Assembly (NCBI GenBank): GCA_013791905.1
Contig: VMSX01000007.1
Span: forward strand, 1-64,000
Direction: 5' to 3'
Source of the DNA: Rhodocyclaceae bacterium
GTDB taxonomy: Bacteria > Pseudomonadota > Gammaproteobacteria > Burkholderiales > Rhodocyclaceae
Length of the DNA: 64,000 bases
Shown here: piece after piece, positions 53,618-61,603 of the stretch
How positions within the stretch are numbered: position 1 is the first letter of the stretch
Layout: every line of letters begins with the position of its first letter
The notes under the pieces: model-generated
Database searches by the model: none
What the model was told of the DNA's origin: nothing
What the model saw: the letters and a program-made list of their open reading frames with translations, nothing else
Program-made: the position numbers and the translations under genes

Positions 53618-54562
53618 ATGAAGTTTCAAACCCTAATTCTGCCGGCCATCATGACCACTGCGCTGGTACTTGGCGCCTGCTCTGCACTCGCTCCTGAACC
53701 AGTTCCGGCTGTTGCACCGGCAGTGGCCCCCGACGCGACTGGACGTCAGCCCATGGCTGCAGCCTGCGCCGAGCGGCCGCTACGCAAGGTAGTGGTGACC
53801 GCCTTCCCCCTGCGTCACCCCGAACAAATCAAATCAGGTGATTTCATGGGCTGGCCTTCCATGACTGCAGATGACCTGACGCGCCAGATCAATCAGCGTG
53901 GCAGTCTGCTGGGCGCTACCGTGGCGCAGCGTTTTCCGTTTGTGTCGATTGAGAGCGCACCCGAGGTGGATCGTCAGGCGCTGCTCCGCTGGGCGAGCCA
54001 GGAACGGGCACAGTATGTAATTACAGGAGTGTTCCGCGATTTCGGCACCGCCCGCAAAGCGTTGATTCTCCCCGTGCGGCAACTGGTCGTGGAGGCCTAC
54101 ATCTACGACGGCTTCAGCGGCGAACTGCTGGCGCGGCGCGAGTTTGCACGGCAGTTACAGTTCAGCTGGCAGTTGCCGAAGGCCGTACTACCGGGCAGCA
54201 AGGATTTCCGTCAGTCGCGTCTGGGCGGGGTTTACCATGAGTTGCTGGCCGAGCTGGGCGAGTGGGTGGAAAGCACCGTGACTTGCCTGCCCTTTGCGGC
54301 ACGGGTGATTCAGGTCGATGGGCGCCGTCTGGTTATGGATGTGGGCAGCGACAGCGGACTTGAAGCCGGCATGGAGTTGGTGCTCACTCGCACTGCCGCA
54401 AGCGGCGTCACAACTGCAACAGGAGAAACGCTCGCAGGAACGCCGCTGCGGATTGCCTCGGCAATTGTCAAGAGCGTGCAGCCGCGCCATAGCGTGGCCG
54501 AAATCGTCCCGCAGATGAAAACCCCTGCCGCGCAAATCGGTGACGTGCTGTATGGTCGTTGA
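53618..54562 (+). CDS. putative lipoprotein, flagellar assembly protein T-like
   Basis: A 314-residue protein with a lipobox signal peptide (ALVLGAC, cysteine near residue 21). After an Ala/Pro/Val linker come RKVVVTAFPLRHPEQIKSGD and ADDLTRQINQRG, a middle domain (QYVITGVFRDFG), and a C-terminal beta domain with DGRRLVMDVGSDSGLEAGMELVL. The order resembles FlgT, an outer-membrane flagellar ring protein, but no flagellar genes are near, so the name rests on fold resemblance. It may be an envelope lipoprotein of other use. Confidence 0.65.
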   Translation: MKFQTLILPAIMTTALVLGACSALAPEPVPAVAPAVAPDATGRQPMAAACAERPLRKVVVTAFPLRHPEQIKSGDFMGWPSMTADDLTRQINQRGSLLGATVAQRFPFVSIESAPEVDRQALLRWASQERAQYVITGVFRDFGTARKALILPVRQLVVEAYIYDGFSGELLARREFARQLQFSWQLPKAVLPGSKDFRQSRLGGVYHELLAELGEWVESTVTCLPFAARVIQVDGRRLVMDVGSDSGLEAGMELVLTRTAASGVTTATGETLAGTPLRIASAIVKSVQPRHSVAEIVPQMKTPAAQIGDVLYGR

Positions 54563-54583
54563 AGTGCGCCGGCGTAAAGATCT

Positions 54584-54617
54584 GTAAAAGTCGGTGCTGG
54601 CAGGACGGCGACGTTTT
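54584..54617 (+). repeat. repeat A copy upstream of macA-like gene
   Basis: GTAAAAGTCGGTGCTGGCAG, followed by GACGGCGACG and TTTTT, lies 22 bases after the lipoprotein stop codon and 32 before the macA start. Confidence 0.7.
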
Positions 54618-54648
54618 TCATGGCAGTGGCTTCAGCTAGAATCAAGGC

Positions 54649-55911
54649 ATGAAACTGCGCCGCCTGACCCTCGCCACACTGACCCTTACCCTGCTGGGGG
54701 GGGGCTATGCCGTCTATCAGTATTTTGTTGCCCCGGCCGACGGCACCGCCTATAAATTCGCCGCCATCGAGCGCGGCCCGATCACGGCGTCGGTATCCGC
54801 CACCGGCACGCTCAGCCCGGTAGTGTCAGTACAGGTCAGCTCGCAGATTTCCGGGCAGATTCGCGAAATACTGGTCGATTACAACAGCGTGGTCAAAGCC
54901 GGCCAACTGCTCGCGCAACTGGCGCCGGAAACTTATGAACACCGCGTGCGGCAGGCCGAAGCCGACCTTGAGGCGGCGCGCGCCACGGTGGCCGTGCAAC
55001 AAGCGGAGTTGTATCGCGCCAAGGTGAACCTCATGGATGCCGAGCGCGATTACACGCGCAAGCAAACCCTGGTCGACAAGAATTTCATTTCGCCGGCCGA
55101 ACTCGACAAGGCGCAAACCCTGCTCGAAGCCGCGCGCGCGCAACGGCGCGTCGTCGAAGCACAGGGGAAGAACAGTGAGGCGCTGGTCAAGCAGCGCGCC
55201 GCGCAACTCGGGCAGGCCCAGGTCGATCTCGGCCGCACCGAGATTCGTGCGCCGGCCGATGGCATCGTCATCAAGCGTAGCGTCGAACCGGGACAGACCG
55301 TGGCCGCCAGCCTCCAGGCGCCCGAAATGTTCGTCATCGCCAAGAACCTCGCCGACATGCGGGTCGAAACCGCCATCGACGAAGCCGACGTCGGCCGGCT
55401 CAAGGCTGGCCAGGAGGCAACGTTTACCGTCGACGCCTTCCCCGGCAAACGCTTCAAGGGCACCGTAACCCAGGTACGCAAATCGGCACTGGTCGTGTCG
55501 AATGTCGTTTCCTACACGGTCATCATCGATGCGGCCAACCCCGACCTGATCCTGCTGCCCGGCATGACAGCCAATGTGCGGATCACCACCGCCCAGAAGG
55601 ACAGCGTGCTGAAGATCGCCAACGCCGCGCTGCGCTTCCGTCCGCCCAGCGATGAAAAGTCGGCCCCGGCAGCACGGCAGCAGGGTGGTGGCGGCATGGC
55701 TAAAGGCGGTGGCCGGCCGGGCGGCGCCGGCAGCGGCAAACTCTGGGCGCCGGGCAAGGATGGCAAGCCGACGCTCGTCGAGGTCAAGACCGGCATCAAC
55801 GACGGCACCCAGACCGAACTGGTCGACAGCGATCTGGCCGAGGGACGCGAATTCATTGTCGGCACGGCTTCCGCCGAAAAGCCGAAGCTGGCGACACCAC
55901 GGATGTTCTGA
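54649..55911 (+). CDS. macA: MacA-like periplasmic adaptor (RND/HlyD family)
   Basis: The 420-residue membrane-fusion protein has an N-terminal anchor (LATLTLTLLGGGYAVYQYF), a biotinyl-lipoyl-like domain (ATGTLSPVVSVQVSSQISG), a long coiled-coil hairpin (about 105-205) and a beta-barrel part (GRTEIRAPADGIVIKRSVEPGQTV). It joins MacB to an outer-membrane channel. A Gly/Ala-rich low-complexity insertion at about residues 335-370 includes DNA resembling repeat A (from 55655). The ATPase and permease genes follow. Confidence 0.92.
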   Translation: MKLRRLTLATLTLTLLGGGYAVYQYFVAPADGTAYKFAAIERGPITASVSATGTLSPVVSVQVSSQISGQIREILVDYNSVVKAGQLLAQLAPETYEHRVRQAEADLEAARATVAVQQAELYRAKVNLMDAERDYTRKQTLVDKNFISPAELDKAQTLLEAARAQRRVVEAQGKNSEALVKQRAAQLGQAQVDLGRTEIRAPADGIVIKRSVEPGQTVAASLQAPEMFVIAKNLADMRVETAIDEADVGRLKAGQEATFTVDAFPGKRFKGTVTQVRKSALVVSNVVSYTVIIDAANPDLILLPGMTANVRITTAQKDSVLKIANAALRFRPPSDEKSAPAARQQGGGGMAKGGGRPGGAGSGKLWAPGKDGKPTLVEVKTGINDGTQTELVDSDLAEGREFIVGTASAEKPKLATPRMF

Positions 55912-55976
55912 TTGCTTGTGAATAACCACAGCGTCCTGAATCACTGGTTTTTTCAGCGTCAGTTTTTTCGCAAGAG

Positions 55977-56714
55977 ATGAACGCGCCACTCATCCGCACC
56001 GTCGATCTCACCAAGGACTACCTACTCGGCGATACCCGGGTGCCAGCCTTGCAGGGTGTATCGCTGGAAATCGCGCGCGGCGAATTTGTCGCCGTGATGG
56101 GGCCGTCGGGCTCGGGGAAGTCCACTTTCATGAATCTGCTGGGCTGTCTCGACCATCCCAGCGGCGGCGACTACTGGCTGGATGGCGAGGCCGTCGCGCG
56201 CCTCTCGGACGACGCGCTGGCGGGTTTGCGCAACCGACGCATCGGCTTCATCTTTCAGCACTTCAATCTGTTGCCGCGCACCTCGGCGCTCGACAACGTC
56301 GCCCTGCCCCTGCTGTATCGCGGACTGGCGCTGGGGGCGCGCCAGGCACGAGCCGCGCAACGCCTCGCCCAGGTCGGCCTGACCGAGCGCTCGGATCATC
56401 ACCCGGCGCAACTGTCGGGCGGCCAGCAACAACGGGTTGCCATCGCCCGCGCGCTGGCCAACGATCCGGCGCTGGTGCTGGCCGACGAGCCGACCGGCGC
56501 ACTCGACTCGCGCACCGGCATCGAGATCATGGCGCTGCTGCAGACCCTCAATCGCGACGGCATCACCATCGTAGTGGTGACGCACGAACGCGATATCGCC
56601 GCCTACGCCAGCCGCATCATCAGCTTTCTGGACGGCCGCGTGGTTGATGACCGACGTAACACCCCGCATGATGCCAACGCCGATCTGGCCGCACTGCCGG
56701 ACCCGGCCAAATGA
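55977..56714 (+). CDS. macB: ABC transporter ATP-binding protein (MacB/LolD type)
   Basis: A 245-residue ABC ATPase: Walker [18 protein letters not shown] near residue 38, Q loop HFNLLPR, signature [15 protein letters not shown], Walker [13 protein letters not shown] and H loop VVTHERD. In E. coli MacB ATPase and permease are fused; here they are separate genes, common in other Proteobacteria. It lies between the adaptor and permease genes. Confidence 0.95.
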   Translation: MNAPLIRTVDLTKDYLLGDTRVPALQGVSLEIARGEFVAVMGPSGSGKSTFMNLLGCLDHPSGGDYWLDGEAVARLSDDALAGLRNRRIGFIFQHFNLLPRTSALDNVALPLLYRGLALGARQARAAQRLAQVGLTERSDHHPAQLSGGQQQRVAIARALANDPALVLADEPTGALDSRTGIEIMALLQTLNRDGITIVVVTHERDIAAYASRIISFLDGRVVDDRRNTPHDANADLAALPDPAK

Positions 56715-56719
56715 AAATG

Positions 56720-56795
56720 CCCCCCCACGCTCGTAAAAGCAACTCGCTGCCCCCCACCGGGGGGCGCATGGCACCTTCGGGCGGCCGGGCGCTGC
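56720..56795 (+). repeat. repeat C copy 2
   Basis: CCCCCCACGCTCGTAAAAGC is followed by a hairpin (CCCCCC-ACC-GGGGGG) and CCTTCGGGCGGCCGGGCG. It fills the gap between the ATPase and permease genes and must be transcribed with them. Confidence 0.65.
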
Positions 56796-56796
56796 C

Positions 56797-58035
56797 ATGA
56801 ACTTCTACGCCACCCTGCTGATCGCGCTGAAAGCGCTGCGCGTCAATCTGCTGCGCTCGGCACTGACCATGCTCGGCATCATCATCGGCGTGGCGGCGGT
56901 GATCATCATGATTGCGGTCGGCAGCGGTGCACAGGAGAAAGTCGAGTCGCAGATCAAGAGCCTGGGCGCCAACCTCCTCATTGTTTTTTCGGCGTCGACA
57001 TCCCATGGTGGCGCCCGCTCGGCGGCCGGCGCCACCCACACCATCAGCGAGGACGACGCCTACGCCATCGCCCGCGAGTTGCCCGACTACCTTGTCGGTG
57101 CGGCCCCCGCCCTGCGCGGCAGCGGCCAGATTGTTGCCGGCAACAGCAACTGGTCATCCACTTTTTATGGCATCACGCCCGATTATTTCGAGGTGCGCGC
57201 CTGGACGCTGGCCGATGGCCGCTACTTCGATCCGGCGGAAATCAACGGCGCGGCAAAAGTCGCGATCATCGGCCAGACGGTCGCCACCAGCCTGTTCGGC
57301 GACGAAAGCCCGATCGACCAAGTGATCCGCATCCGCAATGTGCCACTGACCGTCATCGGGGTTCTGGCCAGCAAGGGGCAGAGCCTGTCCGGCAACGACC
57401 AGGACGATGTCGTGCTGATGCCGATCAGCACCGCCCGCAACCGCGTGCTGGGCGCCACGGTGCTGGCCAAATCGCGTTCGGTCGGATCGATCAGCATCAA
57501 GGCGCGCGATGGCGTCGACCTGAAAATCGCCGAGGAGAAGATACGTGACCTGCTGCGCCAGCGGCACCGCCTGCAACCGGGCCAGGATGATGATTTCAAC
57601 CTGCGCAACCTCACCGAAATCCTCCAGGCGCGCGAGGACTCGTCACGGGTGATGGCCATGCTGCTGGCCGCCGTGGCCTCGGTTTCGCTGCTGGTCGGCG
57701 GCATCGGCATCATGAACATCATGCTGGTTTCGGTCACCGAGCGCACTCGCGAAATCGGCCTGCGCCGCGCGGTCGGCGCGAAATCGGGCGACATCCTGCG
57801 CCAGTTCCTCATCGAGGCCATCACCCTCTCGCTGATCGGCGGCCTGATCGGCGTGCTGCTGGGTAGCCTGGGCGCGGAACTGATCGGCGAACTGGCCGGT
57901 TGGCCGATCAGGCTGTCACCTTTCGCCACGGCGCTAGCGGTGAGCTTTGCCGCCGGCATCGGCATTTTCTTCGGCTACTATCCGGCCCGCCAGGCCGCAC
58001 GCCTGTCGCCCATCGAAGCGCTGCGACATGAGTAG
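56797..58035 (+). CDS. MacB-type ABC transporter permease
   Basis: The 412-residue protein has an N-terminal membrane segment (LLRSALTMLGIIIGVAAVIIMIAVGSG), a large periplasmic MacB core, and three C-terminal membrane segments (MAMLLAAVASVSLLVGGIGIMNIMLV, LIEAITLSLIGGLIGVLLG and LAVSFAAGIGIFFGYYPA). The signatures SVTERTREIGLRRAVGAK and ARLSPIEALRHE are typical. With MacA and the ATPase it exports peptides, lipopeptides or drugs; the cargo is unknown. Confidence 0.95.
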   Translation: MNFYATLLIALKALRVNLLRSALTMLGIIIGVAAVIIMIAVGSGAQEKVESQIKSLGANLLIVFSASTSHGGARSAAGATHTISEDDAYAIARELPDYLVGAAPALRGSGQIVAGNSNWSSTFYGITPDYFEVRAWTLADGRYFDPAEINGAAKVAIIGQTVATSLFGDESPIDQVIRIRNVPLTVIGVLASKGQSLSGNDQDDVVLMPISTARNRVLGATVLAKSRSVGSISIKARDGVDLKIAEEKIRDLLRQRHRLQPGQDDDFNLRNLTEILQAREDSSRVMAMLLAAVASVSLLVGGIGIMNIMLVSVTERTREIGLRRAVGAKSGDILRQFLIEAITLSLIGGLIGVLLGSLGAELIGELAGWPIRLSPFATALAVSFAAGIGIFFGYYPARQAARLSPIEALRHE

Positions 58036-58036
58036 A

Positions 58037-58173
58037 CGCCCACCCCTTCCTTCCTCCCCTCGCGGAGAGGTGAATGTTGAATCGCTATGCTCGTTTATCA
58101 CGGGGAGCACTCTTGGTGCTACGGTGGGGGTTGCGGCTTGCGCCGCGTGCCGTCTCTCCTTGGGGCGGCCCGG
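58037..58173 (-). repeat. repeat B copy 3, inverted
   Basis: Reading the minus strand gives GCCGGGCCGCCCCAAGG, GGCACGCGGCGCAAGCCGCA, ACGAGCATAGCGATT and a CCTCTCCGCGAGGGGAGG hairpin, the same order as the other two copies. It lies between the permease and CYTH-CHAD genes. Confidence 0.82.
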
Positions 58174-58196
58174 CGGCGAGACCACAGGGAGATTCC

Positions 58197-59810
58197 ATGG
58201 CTGAAGAAATCGAACTCAAACTGGCCCTGCCGGAAGACGCCCATCGCAAGTTTTTGCGTCACCCGCTACTCAGGAAGGCAGACAGCAAGCAGTCGTTCCG
58301 TCTGACCAACCTGTATTACGACACCCCAAGCCTCGAATTGCGGAAGCGCGGCATCGGCTTGCGGCTGCGCGCAAAAGGGGGGCAGTGGCTGCAGACGGTC
58401 AAGTGCGCCGGGCGTGCGGCGGGTGGGCTGTCCGCCCGACCCGAGTGGGAAACGCCCTACGCCGGGCATTTCGAATTTAGCGCCATCGACGATGAAGCAG
58501 TAAGTTCATGGCTGGATCGCCCCAAGATCAAGACGCGCCTCGCACCAATCTTCGAGACCAATTTCCTGCGCGTCACCTGGTTCTTCACGCCGACCCCCGG
58601 CACACGCATCGCGGTGATGCTCGACCGCGGCTGGATCGCCGCCGCTGGCCAGCGCCAAGCCATTTCGGAAGTCGAGATCGAATTGATCGAAGGTGACGCG
58701 ATGCAGTTGTTCGCCTTGGCGCACGCGTTTGCCGAGCGTGTTCCGCTGGCGCCGGCGCCACTGTCGAAGGCCGATCGCGGCTGCCAGCTGTTCAAGCAGG
58801 TTCCCATTGCGCCGGTCAAGGCCATTGCCCTACCGCTTGATGCCGGCGCGGCCCCAGCCGAGGCCTTCCGCCAGATTGCGCTGGGCTGCCTCGACCACCT
58901 GCAACGCAATCATCTCGGCGCGATTGCCTGTAACAGCGCAGACCCCGAATATGTCCACCAGATGCGCATTGCCACGCGCCGCTTACGCGCCGCAGTGAGA
59001 CTCTTCGGGCCGGTATTGCCAGAAGGTTTCGCCGCACAACTGTTGCAGCCACTGCGCGATCTGATGGGCGTATTGGGCCAGGCCCGCGACCTTGACGTAT
59101 TGTTCGCCGAGATCGCCTCACCGGTGTTGGAAGCCCTCCCCGACGAGCCGCGCCTCGCCGCCCTGGTCGGCATCATCACCGAGCACCGCTTCGCCGCCCG
59201 GCAGGAAGCCCTGCGCTTCATGGCTTCGCCGCGCTACGGCAGCATCGTCCTGCAGGCGCTGGCGACATTGAATGAGCTAGCCGAAAACGTAAAAGTCGGC
59301 GCTGGCGGGATGAAATGCCCCGAAGCGGGTACGGCGTCAGCCGCACCCGCCGCCAATATAGGGACGGCGCTTACACTGCTCACCTTCGCCAGAAGCCGCC
59401 TGCGCCGCCTGCGCAAGAAGGTGCTGGCGCTCGCCGCACAAACCCGCGTCGACAATCCTCCGTCCCTGCACGCGCTGCGCATCGATATCAAGCGGCTGCG
59501 CTATGCGCTCGAATTCTTCACCCCGCTCGCTGCGCCCAAAGCCATGCGCCGCATGATCGCCCACCTAACCCAACTGCAAGACACGCTGGGGCAGATCAAC
59601 GACCTCGCCAGTGCGGGCGAATTGCTGATGGACTGCGCCCGCGAACAGGGCGGCGACCCGCGCCTGCGCGAAGCCGTCACCCTGATCGGCGGCTGGCACG
59701 GGCCGCGCCACCACAAGTTGCTGAAGGCCGTGCCAGCCGGACTCAAGCAACTGGGCCGGCTGCGCCTGCCGAAACTGGCCGGCGCAGCAGTCAAAACACG
59801 GAGCAAATAA
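58197..59810 (+). CDS. CYTH and CHAD domain protein
   Basis: A 537-residue protein with an N-terminal CYTH (triphosphate tunnel) domain marked by EIELKLAL (ExExK) and residues 1-205, and a C-terminal CHAD domain, a helical bundle rich in His, Arg and Lys (YVHQMRIATRRLRAAVRLF and LHALRIDIKRLRYALEFF) that binds polyphosphate. The CYTH part may hydrolyse tripolyphosphate. In the CHAD domain, DNA from 59289 is an in-frame copy of repeat A that adds about 28 residues (KVGAGGMKCPEAGTASAAPA onwards). The ATG at 58197 starts the CYTH motif. Confidence 0.93.
   Translation: MAEEIELKLALPEDAHRKFLRHPLLRKADSKQSFRLTNLYYDTPSLELRKRGIGLRLRAKGGQWLQTVKCAGRAAGGLSARPEWETPYAGHFEFSAIDDEAVSSWLDRPKIKTRLAPIFETNFLRVTWFFTPTPGTRIAVMLDRGWIAAAGQRQAISEVEIELIEGDAMQLFALAHAFAERVPLAPAPLSKADRGCQLFKQVPIAPVKAIALPLDAGAAPAEAFRQIALGCLDHLQRNHLGAIACNSADPEYVHQMRIATRRLRAAVRLFGPVLPEGFAAQLLQPLRDLMGVLGQARDLDVLFAEIASPVLEALPDEPRLAALVGIITEHRFAARQEALRFMASPRYGSIVLQALATLNELAENVKVGAGGMKCPEAGTASAAPAANIGTALTLLTFARSRLRRLRKKVLALAAQTRVDNPPSLHALRIDIKRLRYALEFFTPLAAPKAMRRMIAHLTQLQDTLGQINDLASAGELLMDCAREQGGDPRLREAVTLIGGWHGPRHHKLLKAVPAGLKQLGRLRLPKLAGAAVKTRSK
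59289..59340 (+). repeat. repeat A copy inserted in frame in the CHAD domain
   Basis: TAAAAGTCGGCGCTGGCGGG is followed by ATGAAATGCCCCGAAGCGGG and TACGGCG. It is nearly identical to the intergenic copies at 26633 and 46359 yet stays open in the reading frame. A partial second unit (GGGACGGCGCTTAC) ends near 59373. Confidence 0.85.
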
Positions 59811-59812
59811 CC

Positions 59813-60292
59813 ATGGACCTGATTCTCTGGCGTCACGCCGAAGCCGAAGACGGTGGCTTCGACATGGCCGATGCCGAACGCGGCCTCACCGCGCGCGGTG
59901 AAAAACAGGCACGCGACATGGCCAAATGGCTGAAGCCCCGTCTGCCGAAAAAGTTGAAAATCCTCGTCAGCCCCGCCGCGCGCACCCAACAAACCGCCCA
60001 CGCCCTGGCGTTGCCTTTCGAAATCGAGCCGCGGATTGCCAGTGGCGCGGATGTCGCCGACCTCATCGAGGCCGCCCGCCTCTCTGCAGCCAAGGCATCC
60101 GAAGCTTCAGGCGTCGTCATGCTGGTTGGCCACCAACCCACGCTCGGTCAGCTCGCCGCCCTGCTGCTATCTGGCGCTGAAGCCGACTGGAGCATCAAAA
60201 AAGGCGCCATCTGGTGGCTGAGCAGGCGCAGCCGCGCGGATAACGATCTGGCTGTAGTGCGGGCGGTGATGAATCCGGAAATGCTGCGCTGA
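59813..60292 (+). CDS. sixA: phosphohistidine phosphatase SixA-like
   Basis: The 159-residue histidine phosphatase has DLILWRHAEAEDG at the N terminus with the catalytic histidine, the arginine-containing VSPAARTQQTAHAL, and the second histidine in VMLVGHQPTLGQLAALLL. SixA removes phosphate from phosphohistidine carriers such as ArcB or NPr. It starts two bases after the CYTH-CHAD stop; the two genes are often neighbours. Confidence 0.93.
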   Translation: MDLILWRHAEAEDGGFDMADAERGLTARGEKQARDMAKWLKPRLPKKLKILVSPAARTQQTAHALALPFEIEPRIASGADVADLIEAARLSAAKASEASGVVMLVGHQPTLGQLAALLLSGAEADWSIKKGAIWWLSRRSRADNDLAVVRAVMNPEMLR

Positions 60293-60310
60293 ACTGGCAA
60301 TCTGCGTGCC

Positions 60311-60348
60311 AGAAAAGCGAACTCCCGCCGGAGCGGGGGTTCGTGTTA
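60311..60348. repeat. hairpin repeat, left flank of higBA
   Basis: The arms CGAACTCCCGC at 60318-60328 and GCGGGGGTTCG at 60333-60343 pair around CGGA. A nearly identical unit lies at 61060-61098, on the other side of the toxin-antitoxin genes. It may also terminate the sixA transcript, though no T run follows. Confidence 0.75.
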
Positions 60349-60420
60349 CAGAGGGTAGGTCTGGTTAATTCGACCCCGGCCCTTTTAGTTGAACCATATC
60401 TGAGCCTATCTTTTCCTCTC

Positions 60421-60447
60421 TTGACGCTTACCGATAAACGGTATATT
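60421..60447 (+). promoter_or_regulatory. higBA promoter with overlapping palindromic operator
   Basis: TTGACG at 60421 and TATATT at 60442 are a plausible -35/-10 pair with a slightly short 15-bp spacer. The palindrome TACCG-ATAAA-CGGTA at 60429-60443 lies across the spacer and is a good candidate operator for HigA autorepression. The ATG follows at 60456 without a ribosome site, so the mRNA may be nearly leaderless. Confidence 0.6.
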
Positions 60448-60455
60448 CTCCGCGC

Positions 60456-60734
60456 ATGATCAAATCGTTTGCATGCCCCGAAACACAAGCCTTGTTCGCG
60501 GGGATGCGCGTATCACGGTTCGCTAATATCGCGGCGGCGGCGGAGCGGAAGTTACAGCAGATCGATAGCGCGGCAACCCTGGCCGCTTTGCGCTCGCCGC
60601 CGGGCAATCGGCTGGAGGCGTTAAAGGGTGGCCGGTCTGGTCAGCACAGTATCCGCATCAATGACCAGTGGCGCGTGTGCCTTCGCTTTGAAGGCGGGGA
60701 TGCGTTTGATGTGGAAATTGTGGATTACCACTAG
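60456..60734 (+). CDS. higB: HigB-type toxin (RelE superfamily)
   Basis: The 92-residue protein has the HigB pattern: MIKSFACPETQALFAG, RKLQQIDSA, LRSPPGNRLEALKGGRSGQHSIRINDQWRVCLRF and a terminal VEIVDYH. HigB is a ribosome-dependent mRNA nuclease. It precedes its antitoxin by 9 bases, the usual reversed order of hig systems. Confidence 0.95.
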   Translation: MIKSFACPETQALFAGMRVSRFANIAAAAERKLQQIDSAATLAALRSPPGNRLEALKGGRSGQHSIRINDQWRVCLRFEGGDAFDVEIVDYH

Positions 60735-60743
60735 GAGAGTGAA

Positions 60744-61049
60744 ATGACAAACCCGACCAATGGGATGCGCCCGATTCATCCGGGCGAGGTGTTGCGCGAA
60801 GACTACCTCAAGCCGCTGGGCATGAGCGCCAATGCGCTATCGATTGCATTGCATGTGCCGCCCAGCAGGATCAACGATATCGTGCTTGAACGGCGCGGCG
60901 TGACGGTGGATACCGCCATGCGCCTGGTGCGCTATTTTGGCGGCGACGTGGCCAGCTGGCTGAATTTGCAGATGGCCTACGACATCAAGATTGCCGAGGC
61001 GACCAAAAAGCAGGCGATCGAACGCGAGATCGAACCTCAAGCCGCGTAA
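60744..61049 (+). CDS. higA: HigA antitoxin (XRE-type)
   Basis: A 101-residue helix-turn-helix protein: PIHPGEVLREDYLKPLGMSANALSIALHVPPSRINDIVLERRGVT carries the recognition helix, followed by DTAMRLVRYFGGDVASWLNLQ. It neutralises HigB and represses the operon. GGAG lies before the ATG. Confidence 0.96.
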   Translation: MTNPTNGMRPIHPGEVLREDYLKPLGMSANALSIALHVPPSRINDIVLERRGVTVDTAMRLVRYFGGDVASWLNLQMAYDIKIAEATKKQAIEREIEPQAA

Positions 61050-61059
61050 AAACACGGCG

Positions 61060-61098
61060 CAGAAAAAGCGAACCCCCGCCGGAGCGGGGGTTCGTGTT
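61060..61098. repeat. hairpin repeat, right flank of higBA
   Basis: The arms CGAACCCCCGC at 61069-61079 and GCGGGGGTTCG at 61084-61094 pair around CGGA. Together with the unit at 60311 it brackets the toxin-antitoxin cassette as a direct repeat of about 37 bases. Confidence 0.75.
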
Positions 61099-61111
61099 TC
61101 AGGGGCAAGCC

Positions 61112-61169
61112 GATTAAACCGGGGTCTGACCCCTATTTATGATTAAACCGTGGTCTGACCCCTATTTAA
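61112..61169. repeat. two tandem 29-bp repeats at the pilA 3' end
   Basis: The unit starts GATTAAACCG and continues with GGTCTGACCCCTATTTA; the first copy is 61112-61140 and the second 61141-61169. They differ at two positions. Each contains the palindrome-like GGGGTCTGACCCC. The second copy includes the pilA stop codon. Confidence 0.85.
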
Positions 61170-61603
61170 CGGCAGCTCGCCGGCATGTGCTTGGCAAGGC
61201 CTGCCGTCATGGCGCAAGTCCACTGCAACTGGTCACTGGCCGAAGCTTGAACTGGAGTGAGCGTGAAGATAGGCTGAGTCGCTGCGCCAGTATTTTTCGT
61301 GGTTACTGTGATGACGCCTGTGGCATCCGTAATCACAACCGATGCGACGTATGCGTTAGTTGCGGCAGAAGGATTGAAGACATAGCCTGAATTGAGAGCA
61401 GTAACAGCAGCGAGCCCATTCAATGCGGCAGCTGTTTCGGCAACTGCAATCTTGGCGGAGGAAGACTGTACCAATCCTTCAGTGACTTTGGAGCGAATAG
61501 TGTAATCCTGATAAGCCGGCAAAGCCACTGCAGCCAAAATACCAATAATCGCGACAACGATCATCAGTTCGATGAGGGTAAAGCCCTGTTGAATCTTACG
61601 CAT
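61166..61603 (-). CDS. pilA: type IV pilin PilA
   Basis: A 145-residue type IVa prepilin with a six-residue leader and [36 protein letters not shown]. The C-terminal disulfide loop is formed by [25 protein letters not shown] precedes the ATG at 61603. A sigma-54 promoter lies about 50 bases upstream. The last residues overlap the tandem 29-bp repeat, so the 3' end may have been reshaped. It is distinct from the MSHA-like pilins at 50669 and 51256. Confidence 0.95.
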   Translation of the reverse strand: MRKIQQGFTLIELMIVVAIIGILAAVALPAYQDYTIRSKVTEGLVQSSSAKIAVAETAAALNGLAAVTALNSGYVFNPSAATNAYVASVVITDATGVITVTTKNTGAATQPIFTLTPVQASASDQLQWTCAMTAGLAKHMPASCR

